Below are positions 44,834 to 53,205 of a stretch of DNA of 64,000 bases, in pieces. The stretch's first letter is position 1, and each line of letters begins with the position of its first letter. The notes below the pieces were generated by a model. The model was not told the origin of the DNA. It searched no databases and saw only the letters and a list, made by a program, of their open reading frames with translations. Source of the DNA: Planctomycetota bacterium (GTDB taxonomy: Bacteria > Planctomycetota > B15-G4); contig BQJR01000001.1 in NCBI GenBank assembly GCA_021604805.1, forward strand, positions 372,001 through 436,000, given 5' to 3'. The translations under genes and the position numbers were made by a program.

Positions 44834-46969
44834 TCAGCGGCGCTCAAGCGGTAGCGGCGGTCCGGCGGCCTCGGCCCAACCGGGGAACAGTTTCACGCCG
44901 TCGGCATCCACGGAGGTCCACAGGGCCAGCGCGGGCATCTCCCAGCCGCCGTCGGCGAGGAAGCGCTCGTAGCTGGGCCACCAGCTCCCGGGCGCGCCGT
45001 CGAGACTCTGCAACTGGTGCGTGGCGTGCTTGAAGCCCGCCGCGGCGCGCGCCGCCTGTTCTGGCGGGCCGTACTCGAGCAACACCGCTTCGAAGTGACG
45101 CGAGCCGACCCAACCGTGCAGCCAGTTCTCGCTCCCCACTTCGGTGCCCTCGGTGGACTCCCGGTAGAGTTTCGCCACGAGCACCACCGCGTCCATACGG
45201 CTCAGACGATCGGCGTGCAGTCGGTACTCGAGCTGGTCGATGGCGGACTGGAAGCGCCCTGCCGCGGCCAAGGCGCGCACGTGCTCGTGCAACAGCACGC
45301 GCTCCCCGGGGCTCGCCGCACGCGCGCGCTCCAAGCGCTCCACGGCGTCGGCGGCGCGACTCAGCTTCAAGTAGGCGTTGGCTTGGGCGCGCCAGATGAG
45401 ATCGAGGTTGGGCGACAAGGCCTCGGCGTCGGCCAGGTGGTCGAGCGCGCGCTGCGGATCGCTCTCCTGCATCGCGAGACGCGCCAACTCGCGCGCGGGC
45501 AAGGAGTAGCCGGTGCCCATCCGCGACGCCCAGCCGTAGGACGCCCGCGCCGCGTCGAGGTCCCCGCGCGCTTCGGCAGCGACACCGCGTTCCATCATCC
45601 ACGAAGCCGGGATCCTGCGCAGCACGAGCGCGATGCCGGCGATCGCCAGCACGAGCGCCAACCACGCGCGCGCCGGCCGACCGAGCACGCGACGCGAGCG
45701 CGGTAGGTCGACCTCACCGAGGCGTCCGGAGAGGCCTGCGAAGATCACCAGGAGCGACACCTGCGCACCGAACAGGAACGACGCCTCGAAGAGGCCTCCC
45801 ACCACGAAGGCCCCCACCGATCCGAGCAAGCCCGCTGCGCACACGAAGGCCCCCACTTCACGCCCCGCCACCAGCGCGCGCACGAGATCCCAGAGGATCG
45901 CGCCGATCAGCCCGAGGAAGAGGAACAGACCAGGGAGCCCGTAGTCACCGAGCATGTGCAGCGCGTCGTTGTGCGCGTGCGGCTTGGGTGTGTGCTGCGC
46001 CTCGTAGCGCGGGAACTCCACGGCGAAGTTGCCGGGGCCCACACCGCGCCAGCTCGTGTCGCGCACCATCTCGAGCGTCTTGCGGTACACGTTGGGACGG
46101 AACCCGGAGTCGTCGAGATTGCCGAGCCCGTGCGCCTCCATGACATTGATCACGTTGTAGAAGCGCGCCTTGCTCCAGGCGCGCGCGCTCGACGAGAGCG
46201 GCGCCAGCCCGATCAACAACGCCAGCACCGCCATCCAGCGCAACAGTCGCGGGCTCGGTCGCGCACCACGCTCGAGCGCAGCGCGCAACAACAACACGGC
46301 GCCGCTGATCCCCACGCCCACGAGCAGCGCCAGCATGCCCGCGCGGTTACGCAGCTGCCACACGTAGGCCGGCACAGCGATCAAGGGTGCGAGACCCAGG
46401 AGTCGCGGCCCCCACGCACGCGCGCCGACGATCAGCGCGAGACCGAGTGGCGGTAAGAGCACGGCGTAACCGCCCGCGATGTTGTTGTGCCCGAAGAGCA
46501 CGCTGGCGAACTTGGACTGCGCGAGGGTGAGTTGCGACGGCCGCGTGAGCAGCAGGAATGAGTCGAGCGCGATCGCGATCAAGCCCGCCACGAGAATCCA
46601 CCCGAGCCAACGCCGCAGGTCCCACACGTCGCGGGTCACGGCGCGCTGCGCCCGCACCAAGCCGAGCATGCCGAGCAAGGCGGCGAGCTCCAGCAAGCCC
46701 AGCTGCGTGTTGGGAGCCCAGAACAGCCCCAGCGCGCCCCAAGTCGCCAGCGCCAGGAAGACCTTGTCGACGCCTCTCAACGGAGCGGGCAGACGACGGC
46801 CGCCGAGCAGCTCGATGGCTTCGAAGGCCAGGGCCACAAGACCGCAGAGCGCCAGCGCCAGACGCTTCAGCGCCAGGGTGTCGTCGCCCACAGGGTCCAC
46901 GACCAGCGGCACGAGCAGCACGAGGGCCACGCAGAGGTGGCGAGCGAAGCTGGGGGTCAGGGCGGACAT
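44834..46969 (-). CDS. O-antigen ligase (Wzy/WaaL-type) membrane protein with C-terminal TPR domain
   Basis: The 711-residue protein has about twelve membrane spans in its first ~430 residues. A Wzy_C-type periplasmic loop includes SWRGVGPGNFAVEFPRYEAQHTPKPHAHNDALHMLGDYGLPG, where the Arg/His-rich HAHND segment is typical of O-antigen ligases. The C-terminal ~250 residues are tetratricopeptide-like helices (ARASYGWASRMG, ALDHLADAEALSPNLDLIWRAQANAYLKLSRAADAVERLERA). Such enzymes join a glycan from an undecaprenyl carrier to lipid A or protein. The acceptor cannot be told from sequence. It is divergent from a flippase-like membrane gene 96 bases away. Confidence 0.86.
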   Translation of the reverse strand: MSALTPSFARHLCVALVLLVPLVVDPVGDDTLALKRLALALCGLVALAFEAIELLGGRRLPAPLRGVDKVFLALATWGALGLFWAPNTQLGLLELAALLGMLGLVRAQRAVTRDVWDLRRWLGWILVAGLIAIALDSFLLLTRPSQLTLAQSKFASVLFGHNNIAGGYAVLLPPLGLALIVGARAWGPRLLGLAPLIAVPAYVWQLRNRAGMLALLVGVGISGAVLLLRAALERGARPSPRLLRWMAVLALLIGLAPLSSSARAWSKARFYNVINVMEAHGLGNLDDSGFRPNVYRKTLEMVRDTSWRGVGPGNFAVEFPRYEAQHTPKPHAHNDALHMLGDYGLPGLFLFLGLIGAILWDLVRALVAGREVGAFVCAAGLLGSVGAFVVGGLFEASFLFGAQVSLLVIFAGLSGRLGEVDLPRSRRVLGRPARAWLALVLAIAGIALVLRRIPASWMMERGVAAEARGDLDAARASYGWASRMGTGYSLPARELARLAMQESDPQRALDHLADAEALSPNLDLIWRAQANAYLKLSRAADAVERLERARAASPGERVLLHEHVRALAAAGRFQSAIDQLEYRLHADRLSRMDAVVLVAKLYRESTEGTEVGSENWLHGWVGSRHFEAVLLEYGPPEQAARAAAGFKHATHQLQSLDGAPGSWWPSYERFLADGGWEMPALALWTSVDADGVKLFPGWAEAAGPPLPLERR

Positions 46970-47065
46970 GAATCTCTATTCTGGGAGTCCGTCGCCTCGG
47001 GTACCACCACGCAGAGACAAGTTCGAGGCTCGAAGCACCGAAAGGAGTTGGGGAGACTGTCTTTC

Positions 47066-48166
47066 GTGAAACGCCTCATTCTGGCCCTCGTCGTGACCAT
47101 CGGTCTTTGCTACCTGCTCTTGCGGGTGGTCGACGTGCCGTTTGCCGAGGTCAGGGATGAGGTCACGGCCCGGATGCAGAACCTGCGGCTGCTCCCGCTG
47201 CTCGGCGCCTTCCTGATCTACGCGAGCACTTATGTGGCGCGCGGCTTCCGACTCGGCTTGCTGCTGCCGGGGCGTCAGCGGCTCGTGCACCTGACTGCGG
47301 TCGCGGCGCGACACAACCTCCTGAACCTCGTGCTGCCCATGCGCAGCGGCGAGGCCTCCCTGCCCTGGATGCTGCGACGCGAAGCCGGCGTGCCCTGGGC
47401 GCAAGGTGCGGCGGCCTTGGTGCTGGCGCGCGTGCTCGACATGACCGGGCTCGCGTTCTGGGCCTGCGTGGGGCTCGCCTGGTACGGCCTCGGCAGCGGT
47501 CCCGGCGAGCAGGTGCAGAGTGCGGCGCGCGGAGTCCTGCTCACGCTCGTGCTCGGCTTGCTCGTGATGCGTCCCGTGGCGAGCTGGGCCGCTGGCCGAC
47601 TCACCGGGCGCGCCTCCTGGATCGGATTCGTGCGCAACGTGGCGGAGCTCGTCGCGGGGCTCTCGCCGGGGCGCCTCGCAGGCGCGCTGTTCGTGAGTCT
47701 GCTCACGTGGTGCGCGACCTACGCCGTCTACTGGTTGCTGATCGGAACCCTGGCCGACCCCGGCGGCGACGCGATCGCGCAGGAACTGGCGGGCGTGGAC
47801 TTCGCGCGCAGTCTGGTCGGGACCACCGGCCTGCACATGACCTCGGTGCTGCCGGTGAACACGGTGGGCGGCGCCGGTGTCTGGGAGGGTGCCTGGGTAG
47901 CGGGCTACACCTTGCTTGCCGGGCTCGAGCAGAACGCAGCGCTGATCTCGGGAATCGTCGCGCACCTCTGCAACTTGGTCTTCCTCGCGGTGCTGGGGGC
48001 GCTGGGATACGCGCTGCGCGGCACGGGCCGGGCACAGCGCCTTCAGAGCGTGGAGACGAGCGCCCGATCGTCCACGGAGGGTGACGCCGACCTGATGCTC
48101 TCGGCGCGCAGCGTGGCCGCCCCCCGCCTGAGCGCGACGGCCGAGAGTTCGAGCCGATCGAGCTGA
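47066..48166 (+). CDS. Flippase-like membrane protein of the lysylphosphatidylglycerol synthase TM family
   Basis: The GTG at 47066 begins KRLILALVVTIGLCYLLLRVV, the usual first span of this family; a longer upstream frame lacks support. The 366-residue protein has about eight spans. Landmark residues include YVARGFRLGLLL, NLLNLVLPMRSGEASLPWMLRRE (the RxGE/xP block) and VNTVGGAGVWEGAWV near 265. These match the AglD/MprF-N flippase-like family, implicated in moving lipid-linked molecules. There is no synthase domain. The partner could be the divergent O-antigen ligase. Confidence 0.85.
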   Translation: MKRLILALVVTIGLCYLLLRVVDVPFAEVRDEVTARMQNLRLLPLLGAFLIYASTYVARGFRLGLLLPGRQRLVHLTAVAARHNLLNLVLPMRSGEASLPWMLRREAGVPWAQGAAALVLARVLDMTGLAFWACVGLAWYGLGSGPGEQVQSAARGVLLTLVLGLLVMRPVASWAAGRLTGRASWIGFVRNVAELVAGLSPGRLAGALFVSLLTWCATYAVYWLLIGTLADPGGDAIAQELAGVDFARSLVGTTGLHMTSVLPVNTVGGAGVWEGAWVAGYTLLAGLEQNAALISGIVAHLCNLVFLAVLGALGYALRGTGRAQRLQSVETSARSSTEGDADLMLSARSVAAPRLSATAESSSRSS

Positions 48167-48178
48167 GCAGCCCCGCTC

Positions 48179-48207
48179 TTGCACCTGCGTCGGCGCGCGG
48201 GCAGAAT
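48179..48207 (+). promoter_or_regulatory. Candidate sigma-70 promoter for tRNA-Pro
   Basis: TTGCAC (48179-48184) and CAGAAT (48202-48207) are separated by exactly 17 bases, placing a start near 48214, about 45 bases before the tRNA. Each hexamer matches the consensus only partly (three and four of six), so the spacing and position are the main support. Confidence 0.38.
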
Positions 48208-48259
48208 CTCCTCCTTCGTGAGCCGCCGGGATTCCCGAGATGGTGGCTCGCCCCCGCGT

Positions 48260-48336
48260 CGGGGTGTGGCTCAGCTTGGTAGAGCGCTTCGTTCGGGACG
48301 AAGAGGTCGGAGGTTCAAATCCTCTCACCCCGACCA
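48260..48336 (+). tRNA. tRNA-Pro (anticodon CGG)
   Basis: The 77-base cloverleaf has acceptor arms CGGGGTG and CACCCCG pairing at all seven positions, D-arm GCTC-AGCTTGGTAG-AGC, anticodon stem CTTCG/CGAAG around TTCGGGA (anticodon CGG), T-arm GGAGG-TTCAAAT-CCTCT, discriminator A and an encoded CCA (48334-48336). The C1-G72 end pair and GCTTGGTAG loop are typical of bacterial proline tRNA. It reads CCG codons, which are common in this DNA. Confidence 0.97.
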
Positions 48337-48343
48337 CTCTTGC

Positions 48344-48367
48344 CCTGCTCGTTCTCTTCCGAGCGGG
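48344..48367 (+). terminator. Hairpin downstream of tRNA-Pro
   Basis: CCTGCTCG (48344-48351) pairs with CGAGCGGG (48360-48367) with one G-U, around an eight-base pyrimidine-rich loop, eight bases after the CCA end. It probably defines the 3' end of the tRNA precursor. A second hairpin (48444-48476, CCGGA/TCCGG outside CGAACCG/CGGTTCG) lies farther along, before the next gene. Confidence 0.5.
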
Positions 48368-48566
48368 CTGACTTCGCGAGCTGATCGTGCGCGGTCGGCG
48401 AGGGTCTCGCGCCTGAGGCGCCTGCCTGCGCTCGTCCCCCACGCCGGAACTCGAACCGCGCTGCCGGTTCGTCCGGCCTGATCCGATGCGGGGGCCCTCG
48501 AATCGCCGCCGGGCGGCAGTACGATGCGTGCGAACACCCGCATCCCTTTTCGTACTGGAGTCAGCA

Positions 48567-48941
48567 ATGACCATCAACCGCACCGCAGTTGTCGGGCTGC
48601 TCGCCCTGTTCTCGCTGCTCAGCGCCTGCTCGGGCGTGGAGTACGCGACACGCAGCGCGCAGTACAACGTGAACGGCTGGACCGAGACGCAGTACGTGTC
48701 GACCAACTACACGATCCTCGGCCCGGTGGAAGCCGAAGGTGAAGGCATGACTGTGATCGGCTTCTTCGGAGAAGGCGTCGACGGCGTGGGCCTGCTCTGG
48801 GAGCAAGCCCGTGAGCAGTACGGCGACGAAGTCACCGGACTCAAAGACATCACGCAGAGCTCGGAATGGCTGAGCGTCCTCGGCTGGCTCTACGCGCGCG
48901 TGCACACCACGTACCGCGCAGTGGCCATCAAGGAAGGCTGA
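48567..48941 (+). CDS. Small lipoprotein, possibly TRL-like
   Basis: The ATG follows GGAG by six bases and gives 124 residues with a strong lipobox (LFSLLSAC). The mature part has GPVEAEGEGMTVIGFFGEGVDGVGLLWEQAREQYGDEVTGLKDIT and a C-terminal block YARVHTTYRAVAIKEG. The order (lead-in, short repeat region, xxALxAGGI-like helix, terminal strand with TYR/AVA) is reminiscent of TRL-like lipoproteins, a family named for a tRNA-associated locus. Here a tRNA-Pro is 230 bases upstream. The match is from memory and weak; function is unknown. Confidence 0.75.
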   Translation: MTINRTAVVGLLALFSLLSACSGVEYATRSAQYNVNGWTETQYVSTNYTILGPVEAEGEGMTVIGFFGEGVDGVGLLWEQAREQYGDEVTGLKDITQSSEWLSVLGWLYARVHTTYRAVAIKEG

Positions 48942-48999
48942 GTCTTTCCTCGCGCTCGGTGCGGCTCGCAGATCGCGAGTCGCGCCGAGCGTTCGTTCC

Positions 49000-50583
49000 T
49001 CAGCTGCCCACGCTGACGAACACGCCGCCGTTCTCCTCGGCGAGCAACTTGAACTGACCTCCGCCGTGCGTGCCCACGTAGATCACGTGCAGTTGCACCC
49101 CGCGGAAGCCGTTGAGTCGGCGCACCTCATCGCGGATCTCGTTCATGTCCGTGGTGACGCCGACCGTGGGCTCGCCGTCGGTGAGGAAGTAGATCGTGTC
49201 GATCGGGTCGCTCAGCTCCGTGACCAACTCACGCGGCTTGGCGCGCTTGCGCTTCTTCTTCTTCTCGACCTCTTCGCCGAAGGCGGTCATCAACGCCAAG
49301 TGCGTGTTGGTCTGCCCGACCGCCTCGCCGCCCCCGCCGGCGAGGCCCGCCCGCGCGCGGAAGGTCGTGGCAGCACCGCCCAGCGGCTCCAGGTCGTCGA
49401 CCCAAGACTGCGCGTTCGACTTGTTCAGCACGTTCGCCGTGGCCGGGCGCTTCTTCCAGTGCTCCACGGCCGTGGCAAAGGACACGATGTTGAAGGCGGT
49501 GGTCTCGGGCAGCGCTTCGATCGTGCCGATCAACTCTTCCTTCACGATGTCGAGGCGTTGATTCGACTTGTAGGTGCGCCCTGATTGCTCGAGACGCTCG
49601 GGGTCGCCGAAGGGTTGGTTCATGCTCTCGCTGACGTCGATCACGAAGAGGATGTTGTCCGACTTCGTCTCGATGCCTTGGAAGCTCTTCCCCGTGGCGT
49701 ACTTGCTGCCCTGCGTGGCGAGGCGCGCGCGCGCGGCCTTCACCAACTCGGCGTCGGGCAGCACCCAGGTGGCGACCGCGCGGAGCCACCACGTCTGCCA
49801 GTCGGACTTGGTGTCGGGAAAAGTGCGCAGCGTGATGTCGACGAGCACGCCGTGCGCGTCCTCGGCCACGCGCGGATCGCGGGACTCGTCGAGCAGCTCG
49901 ATCAGTGGTGCGATGAGGTCCTTGTGCGGCAGCGCGTGCGCCGCAGCGACCGCCGCGATCTGTACGGGCTTGCTGCCGCGTGCGAGCGCCACGAGCAAGG
50001 CCGGGCGCGCGGCATCTACGTTGCCGATCTGTTCGAGCGCGCGCACGGCGGCGACCTGCAGCGCTTCCTCGGCGCCGTTGTCGGGGTCGATCAGCCAGGC
50101 GAGCGAGCTCACCGCCTCCACGCGCCCCATGCGGCCCAGTCCGTTGGTGGCGCCCAAGCGCACGCTCAGCTCGTCGTGCTCGAGCAGCGCTTGCAGCCTG
50201 CCGAGGGCGGCTTCGTAGCGCATGCCGCCGAGCACCTCGGCCACCGCCGCCACGAGCCGATCGTTCTTCTTGAGCTTGCGATCCTCGAGCACGCCTTCCA
50301 CGAGGAACTGGCCGGCAGCCGGGTCCGTGTAGCCGCAGAGCACGTCGATGGCGGCGCGGCGCACGAGGTATTCCTCGTCTTCGAGGGCTGGCATCAGGGC
50401 GACGGTCGCTCGCAGCGAGCTGGCGTCGCGCAGGGTGAGGATCGCCTCGCGACGCTGGGCCGGGTGCTCCTGGCGCGGGTAGTAACGCTCGAACTCCTCG
50501 ACCAGGAAAAGCGCGTCGTCGGAAATCGCCTCGGTGGTTTGACCCACGGGCAGCAACAGCGCGAGCAGGAGCGTGATGAGCAT
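49000..50583 (-). CDS. Secreted HEAT-repeat plus von Willebrand A domain protein
   Basis: The 527-residue protein has a signal peptide (LITLLLALLLPVGQTTEA). Roughly residues 30-270 are HEAT/armadillo-like helical repeats (LRATVALMPALEDEEYLVRRAAIDVLCGY, VRLGATNGLGRMGRVEAVSSLAWL). A vWA domain follows from about 310 with the metal-site motif DVSES (ILFVIDVSESMN), a Thr-containing loop near GQTNTHLAL and the second acidic motif YFLTDGEPTVG. A Lys-rich segment (EVEKKKKRKRAKPREL) interrupts the vWA fold. It is likely an extracytoplasmic protein-interaction module. It is divergent from the amgK-like gene 65 bases away. Confidence 0.85.
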   Translation of the reverse strand: MLITLLLALLLPVGQTTEAISDDALFLVEEFERYYPRQEHPAQRREAILTLRDASSLRATVALMPALEDEEYLVRRAAIDVLCGYTDPAAGQFLVEGVLEDRKLKKNDRLVAAVAEVLGGMRYEAALGRLQALLEHDELSVRLGATNGLGRMGRVEAVSSLAWLIDPDNGAEEALQVAAVRALEQIGNVDAARPALLVALARGSKPVQIAAVAAAHALPHKDLIAPLIELLDESRDPRVAEDAHGVLVDITLRTFPDTKSDWQTWWLRAVATWVLPDAELVKAARARLATQGSKYATGKSFQGIETKSDNILFVIDVSESMNQPFGDPERLEQSGRTYKSNQRLDIVKEELIGTIEALPETTAFNIVSFATAVEHWKKRPATANVLNKSNAQSWVDDLEPLGGAATTFRARAGLAGGGGEAVGQTNTHLALMTAFGEEVEKKKKRKRAKPRELVTELSDPIDTIYFLTDGEPTVGVTTDMNEIRDEVRRLNGFRGVQLHVIYVGTHGGGQFKLLAEENGGVFVSVGS

Positions 50584-50648
50584 GCGCAGACTTCTCCGAG
50601 TTCGTGACGAAGCCTCGATCCTAGCAGCCGCGCCGCTAGACTGCCGAC

Positions 50649-51542
50649 ATGCCCGCGAACTGGCCCGAAGCCCTTGCCTGCGAGAACGTCGCCTGGTTGC
50701 CCACCGAGGCTTCCGGTCGACGCTTCGCGCGTCTCACTGCACCCAAGCATCACGCACTCGACAGCGCCGTGCTGATGACCTTCCCGCGCGGCACACCGCC
50801 CGAGGAAGTGCAGCGCGTGCAGGAAGCGACGCGCGCGCTGGCCGATCTGGGGATCCCGGTTCCGGAGTGCTACGCCGCCACGCCCGGCGAGCGCTGGATC
50901 CTGCAAGAAGATCTAGGCGATGTGAGCCTCGCCCTCGCGCGTCAACAGGCGCGCCCGCTGGCCGAGCTCTACTCCGAAGCCGTGGCGCTGCTCGCGCAGC
51001 TCGGCGACCGACCGCTGCACAGTTCGCCGCAACCGCCGCTCGACGCGCGCCGTCTGCGCAAGGAGCTCGATCACTTCGCGCGACACACGATGGGCTTGCC
51101 CGAAGGCCCTGGCGCGGGGCTGGCCGCCGACTTCGATGCGCTCGTGACGCGCTGCACCGCGCTGCCGCTGGTGCTGTGTCATCGCGACTATCACAGCCGC
51201 AACCTCATGCTGCACGCCGGCCGTGTGCGCGTGATCGATCACCAAGACGCGATGCTCGGTCCTGCGCCCTACGACCGCGTTTCGCTGGCCTACGATCCCT
51301 ACGTGGAGCTGCCCGATGCCGTGCGCGATCGCATCGCCGGTGGCGCCGAGGGCACGGGCGCCGTGGCCGTGCAACGTCTGGTGAAAGCCTGCGGCACCTT
51401 CGGCGAGAAGGGCGAGGGTTGGACGAAGTACCTCACACCGGCCGCCGCACAAGCGCGTCGCCTCATCAAGCGCGACGCGCTCGGGCTGCCCATGCTCGAC
51501 ATCGCCTTGCAGAGCCTCGGTTTCCGTGAGGCCAGCGCGTGA
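50649..51542 (+). CDS. amgK: Aminoglycoside-phosphotransferase-fold sugar kinase, AmgK-like
   Basis: The 297-residue kinase fold has an N-lobe with EASGRRFARLTAP, the hinge region WILQEDLGDVSLA, catalytic loop LCHRDYHSRNLML (H178, D180) and metal-binding VIDHQDAMLGPAPYDRVSL. These match AmgK, the anomeric N-acetylmuramate/N-acetylglucosamine 1-kinase of cell-wall recycling. The strongest support is the next gene, a MurU-type nucleotidyltransferase coupled by a GTGA overlap. Other small-molecule kinases share this fold, so substrate assignment rests on context. Confidence 0.84.
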   Translation: MPANWPEALACENVAWLPTEASGRRFARLTAPKHHALDSAVLMTFPRGTPPEEVQRVQEATRALADLGIPVPECYAATPGERWILQEDLGDVSLALARQQARPLAELYSEAVALLAQLGDRPLHSSPQPPLDARRLRKELDHFARHTMGLPEGPGAGLAADFDALVTRCTALPLVLCHRDYHSRNLMLHAGRVRVIDHQDAMLGPAPYDRVSLAYDPYVELPDAVRDRIAGGAEGTGAVAVQRLVKACGTFGEKGEGWTKYLTPAAAQARRLIKRDALGLPMLDIALQSLGFREASA

Positions 51543-52555
51543 CCGACTCGCCGCGGGCTTCGGCGCGCGCAACAGTGGGCCCCGCCGCGCAGGCGGCGCT
51601 GCGACAGGCTCTGGTGTTGTGCGCGGGCGAAGGGCGTCGTTTGCGGCCGCTCACGCAGCGCGTGCCGAAACCGCTCGCGCCCTTCCTGAACTTGCCCATG
51701 CTGCGGCACAGCTTGCGATGCCTGCAGCGCGCAGGAGTGCAGCGCGTGTGGCTCAACGCTTGGCACCTCGCCGACGCGATCGAAGCCTTCGCGGCGAGTG
51801 ATCCCGAACCGGGGCTCGAGCTGCGCGTGCTGCGCGAACCCGAACTGCTCGGCACCGGCGGCGCCATCGCGAACCTGGCGCCACAGCTTCACGAAGGCCC
51901 GCTGTTGGTCGCGGCCGCCGACATCTTGAGCGACGCGAAGCTGGGCGCCTTCGCGCAAGCCCACGTGGAGAGCGGTGCCGACGCCAGCATGTTGCTCACC
52001 ACACGCGCCGACCCCGAGCAGTTCGGTCCTGTGGAGATCGACACCGACGGCCGGCTCACTGACATCGTGCGCACCCTCGGCCGCCCCGGCGAGCGCGCGC
52101 TCGTCAACGCTTCCTATCACCTGCTCGAGCGGCGCGTGATCGAGCGCTTCCCGCGCGGCCCGTGCTGCCTGGTGCGCCAGGGCTACCTGCCCTGGATGCG
52201 CGACGGCCTGAACTGTCGCGGGGTGCTCCACGAAGGCGCCTGGGCGGAAACGGGCAACGCCGCCGCACTGCTCGCTGCGCAGCGCGATGCGCTGTCGGGC
52301 GCGCTTCCCGTCGACCCGAGCTTGCTCGCAGAAGGCGGTGTGCGTCGTGGCGCGAGCGCCTTGGTGCATCCGCAGGCACAGGTCGCACCCGACGCTCAGC
52401 TGCTCGATGGCACGACGGTTGCCGAGGGTTGCGTCATCGGCGCTGGGGCACGCCTGCACGGGTGTCTGCTGCTGCCCGGCACGCACGTCGAGGCGGGTCG
52501 CGAGCTGCACGACGTGCTGCTCGGTCCGCACCAAACCGTGGAGTGTCCGGAGTGA
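51539..52555 (+). CDS. murU: Sugar-1-phosphate nucleotidyltransferase, MurU-like, with C-terminal beta-helix
   Basis: The GTG start overlaps the kinase stop (GTGA). The 338-residue protein has the nucleotidyltransferase signature ALVLCAGEGRRLRPLTQRVPKPLAPFLNLPML and the acidic metal site AAADILSDAKL. Residues 270-335 contain hexapeptide-like repeats (ALVHPQAQVAPDAQLLDGTTVAEGCVIGAG), predicting a left-handed beta-helix. Pseudomonas MurU is about 223 residues and lacks such a tail; mannose-1-phosphate guanylyltransferases have one. With AmgK upstream, UDP-MurNAc or UDP-GlcNAc formation is likely, but other sugars are possible. Confidence 0.82.
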   Translation: MTDSPRASARATVGPAAQAALRQALVLCAGEGRRLRPLTQRVPKPLAPFLNLPMLRHSLRCLQRAGVQRVWLNAWHLADAIEAFAASDPEPGLELRVLREPELLGTGGAIANLAPQLHEGPLLVAAADILSDAKLGAFAQAHVESGADASMLLTTRADPEQFGPVEIDTDGRLTDIVRTLGRPGERALVNASYHLLERRVIERFPRGPCCLVRQGYLPWMRDGLNCRGVLHEGAWAETGNAAALLAAQRDALSGALPVDPSLLAEGGVRRGASALVHPQAQVAPDAQLLDGTTVAEGCVIGAGARLHGCLLLPGTHVEAGRELHDVLLGPHQTVECPE

Positions 52556-53205
52556 ACGGCGCGCGCATCCTGCTCTTGCTCGGCCTCGTCCTCGTCGGCT
52601 TGATCTGGGCGGCGCTGGTGGGCCCGAGTCATGCTGAAGACGACCGCGGTTGGGAAGAATCCGAGCGCGCCTTCGTGGCGCTGGCCGAGGAACTCAACGA
52701 CTTCGACCCGCTCTACGCCAAGCTCTCCACGCAAGGTCTGATGCTCGACCTCAAGGCGACCACCCAAGGGCTGCGCGAGTCACTGGCGCGCTTGCGAAGT
52801 GAGCGTCTCGAGCTGCGCGACGACGCCAGTGTCCCCGAAGGCAAGCGCCTGCCCGCCTACCGCGAGCTCGCGCAGCGCGCCAAGGACGCGCGCGTACGCG
52901 TGCTCGGCCTGCGCCAGTCCGTGCGCGCGCGGCTCGATTTCTTCGAGGACTCCGATGCGCTGCTCAACACGGTGGAGAGTCAGCGTGACTTGCTGGCTGA
53001 ACAGGTGACGCTCAGCGAGGGTCAGGCCCGATCACGCGAGGTGCTCGCAGCGCTCTTCGCGGAGCTCGAGGCGCGCGCGCGTCAAGCCACGGTGCTCATG
53101 ACGCAAGATCCGCAACAAGGTGAGATCTTCGCCAAGTCGGTGGTGAAAGACCTGGCCTCTCTCGACAGCAATCAGAAAGCCTTGCTGGCCGAACTGGACG
53201 GTTAG
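52552..53205 (+). CDS. Exported coiled-coil protein of unknown function
   Basis: The GTG overlaps the murU-like stop as GTGA, giving 217 residues. An N-terminal hydrophobic stretch (RILLLLGLVLVGLIWAALVG) could be a signal or single-span anchor. The remainder is helical with heptad-like leucine spacing (ALAEELNDFDPLYAKLSTQGLMLDLKATTQGLRESLARLRSERLEL... LLNTVESQRDLLAEQVTLSEGQ). No enzyme motif is visible. Third position in an apparent recycling operon suggests an envelope role, but this is inference. Its 3' end overlaps the convergent selB by four bases. Confidence 0.7.
   Translation: MNGARILLLLGLVLVGLIWAALVGPSHAEDDRGWEESERAFVALAEELNDFDPLYAKLSTQGLMLDLKATTQGLRESLARLRSERLELRDDASVPEGKRLPAYRELAQRAKDARVRVLGLRQSVRARLDFFEDSDALLNTVESQRDLLAEQVTLSEGQARSREVLAALFAELEARARQATVLMTQDPQQGEIFAKSVVKDLASLDSNQKALLAELDG

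Noticed and set aside
48444..48476. Second tRNA remnant
   Set aside because: The stem-loop has a T-arm-like GGTTCGAGT on the reverse strand, but no matching acceptor or anticodon arm.
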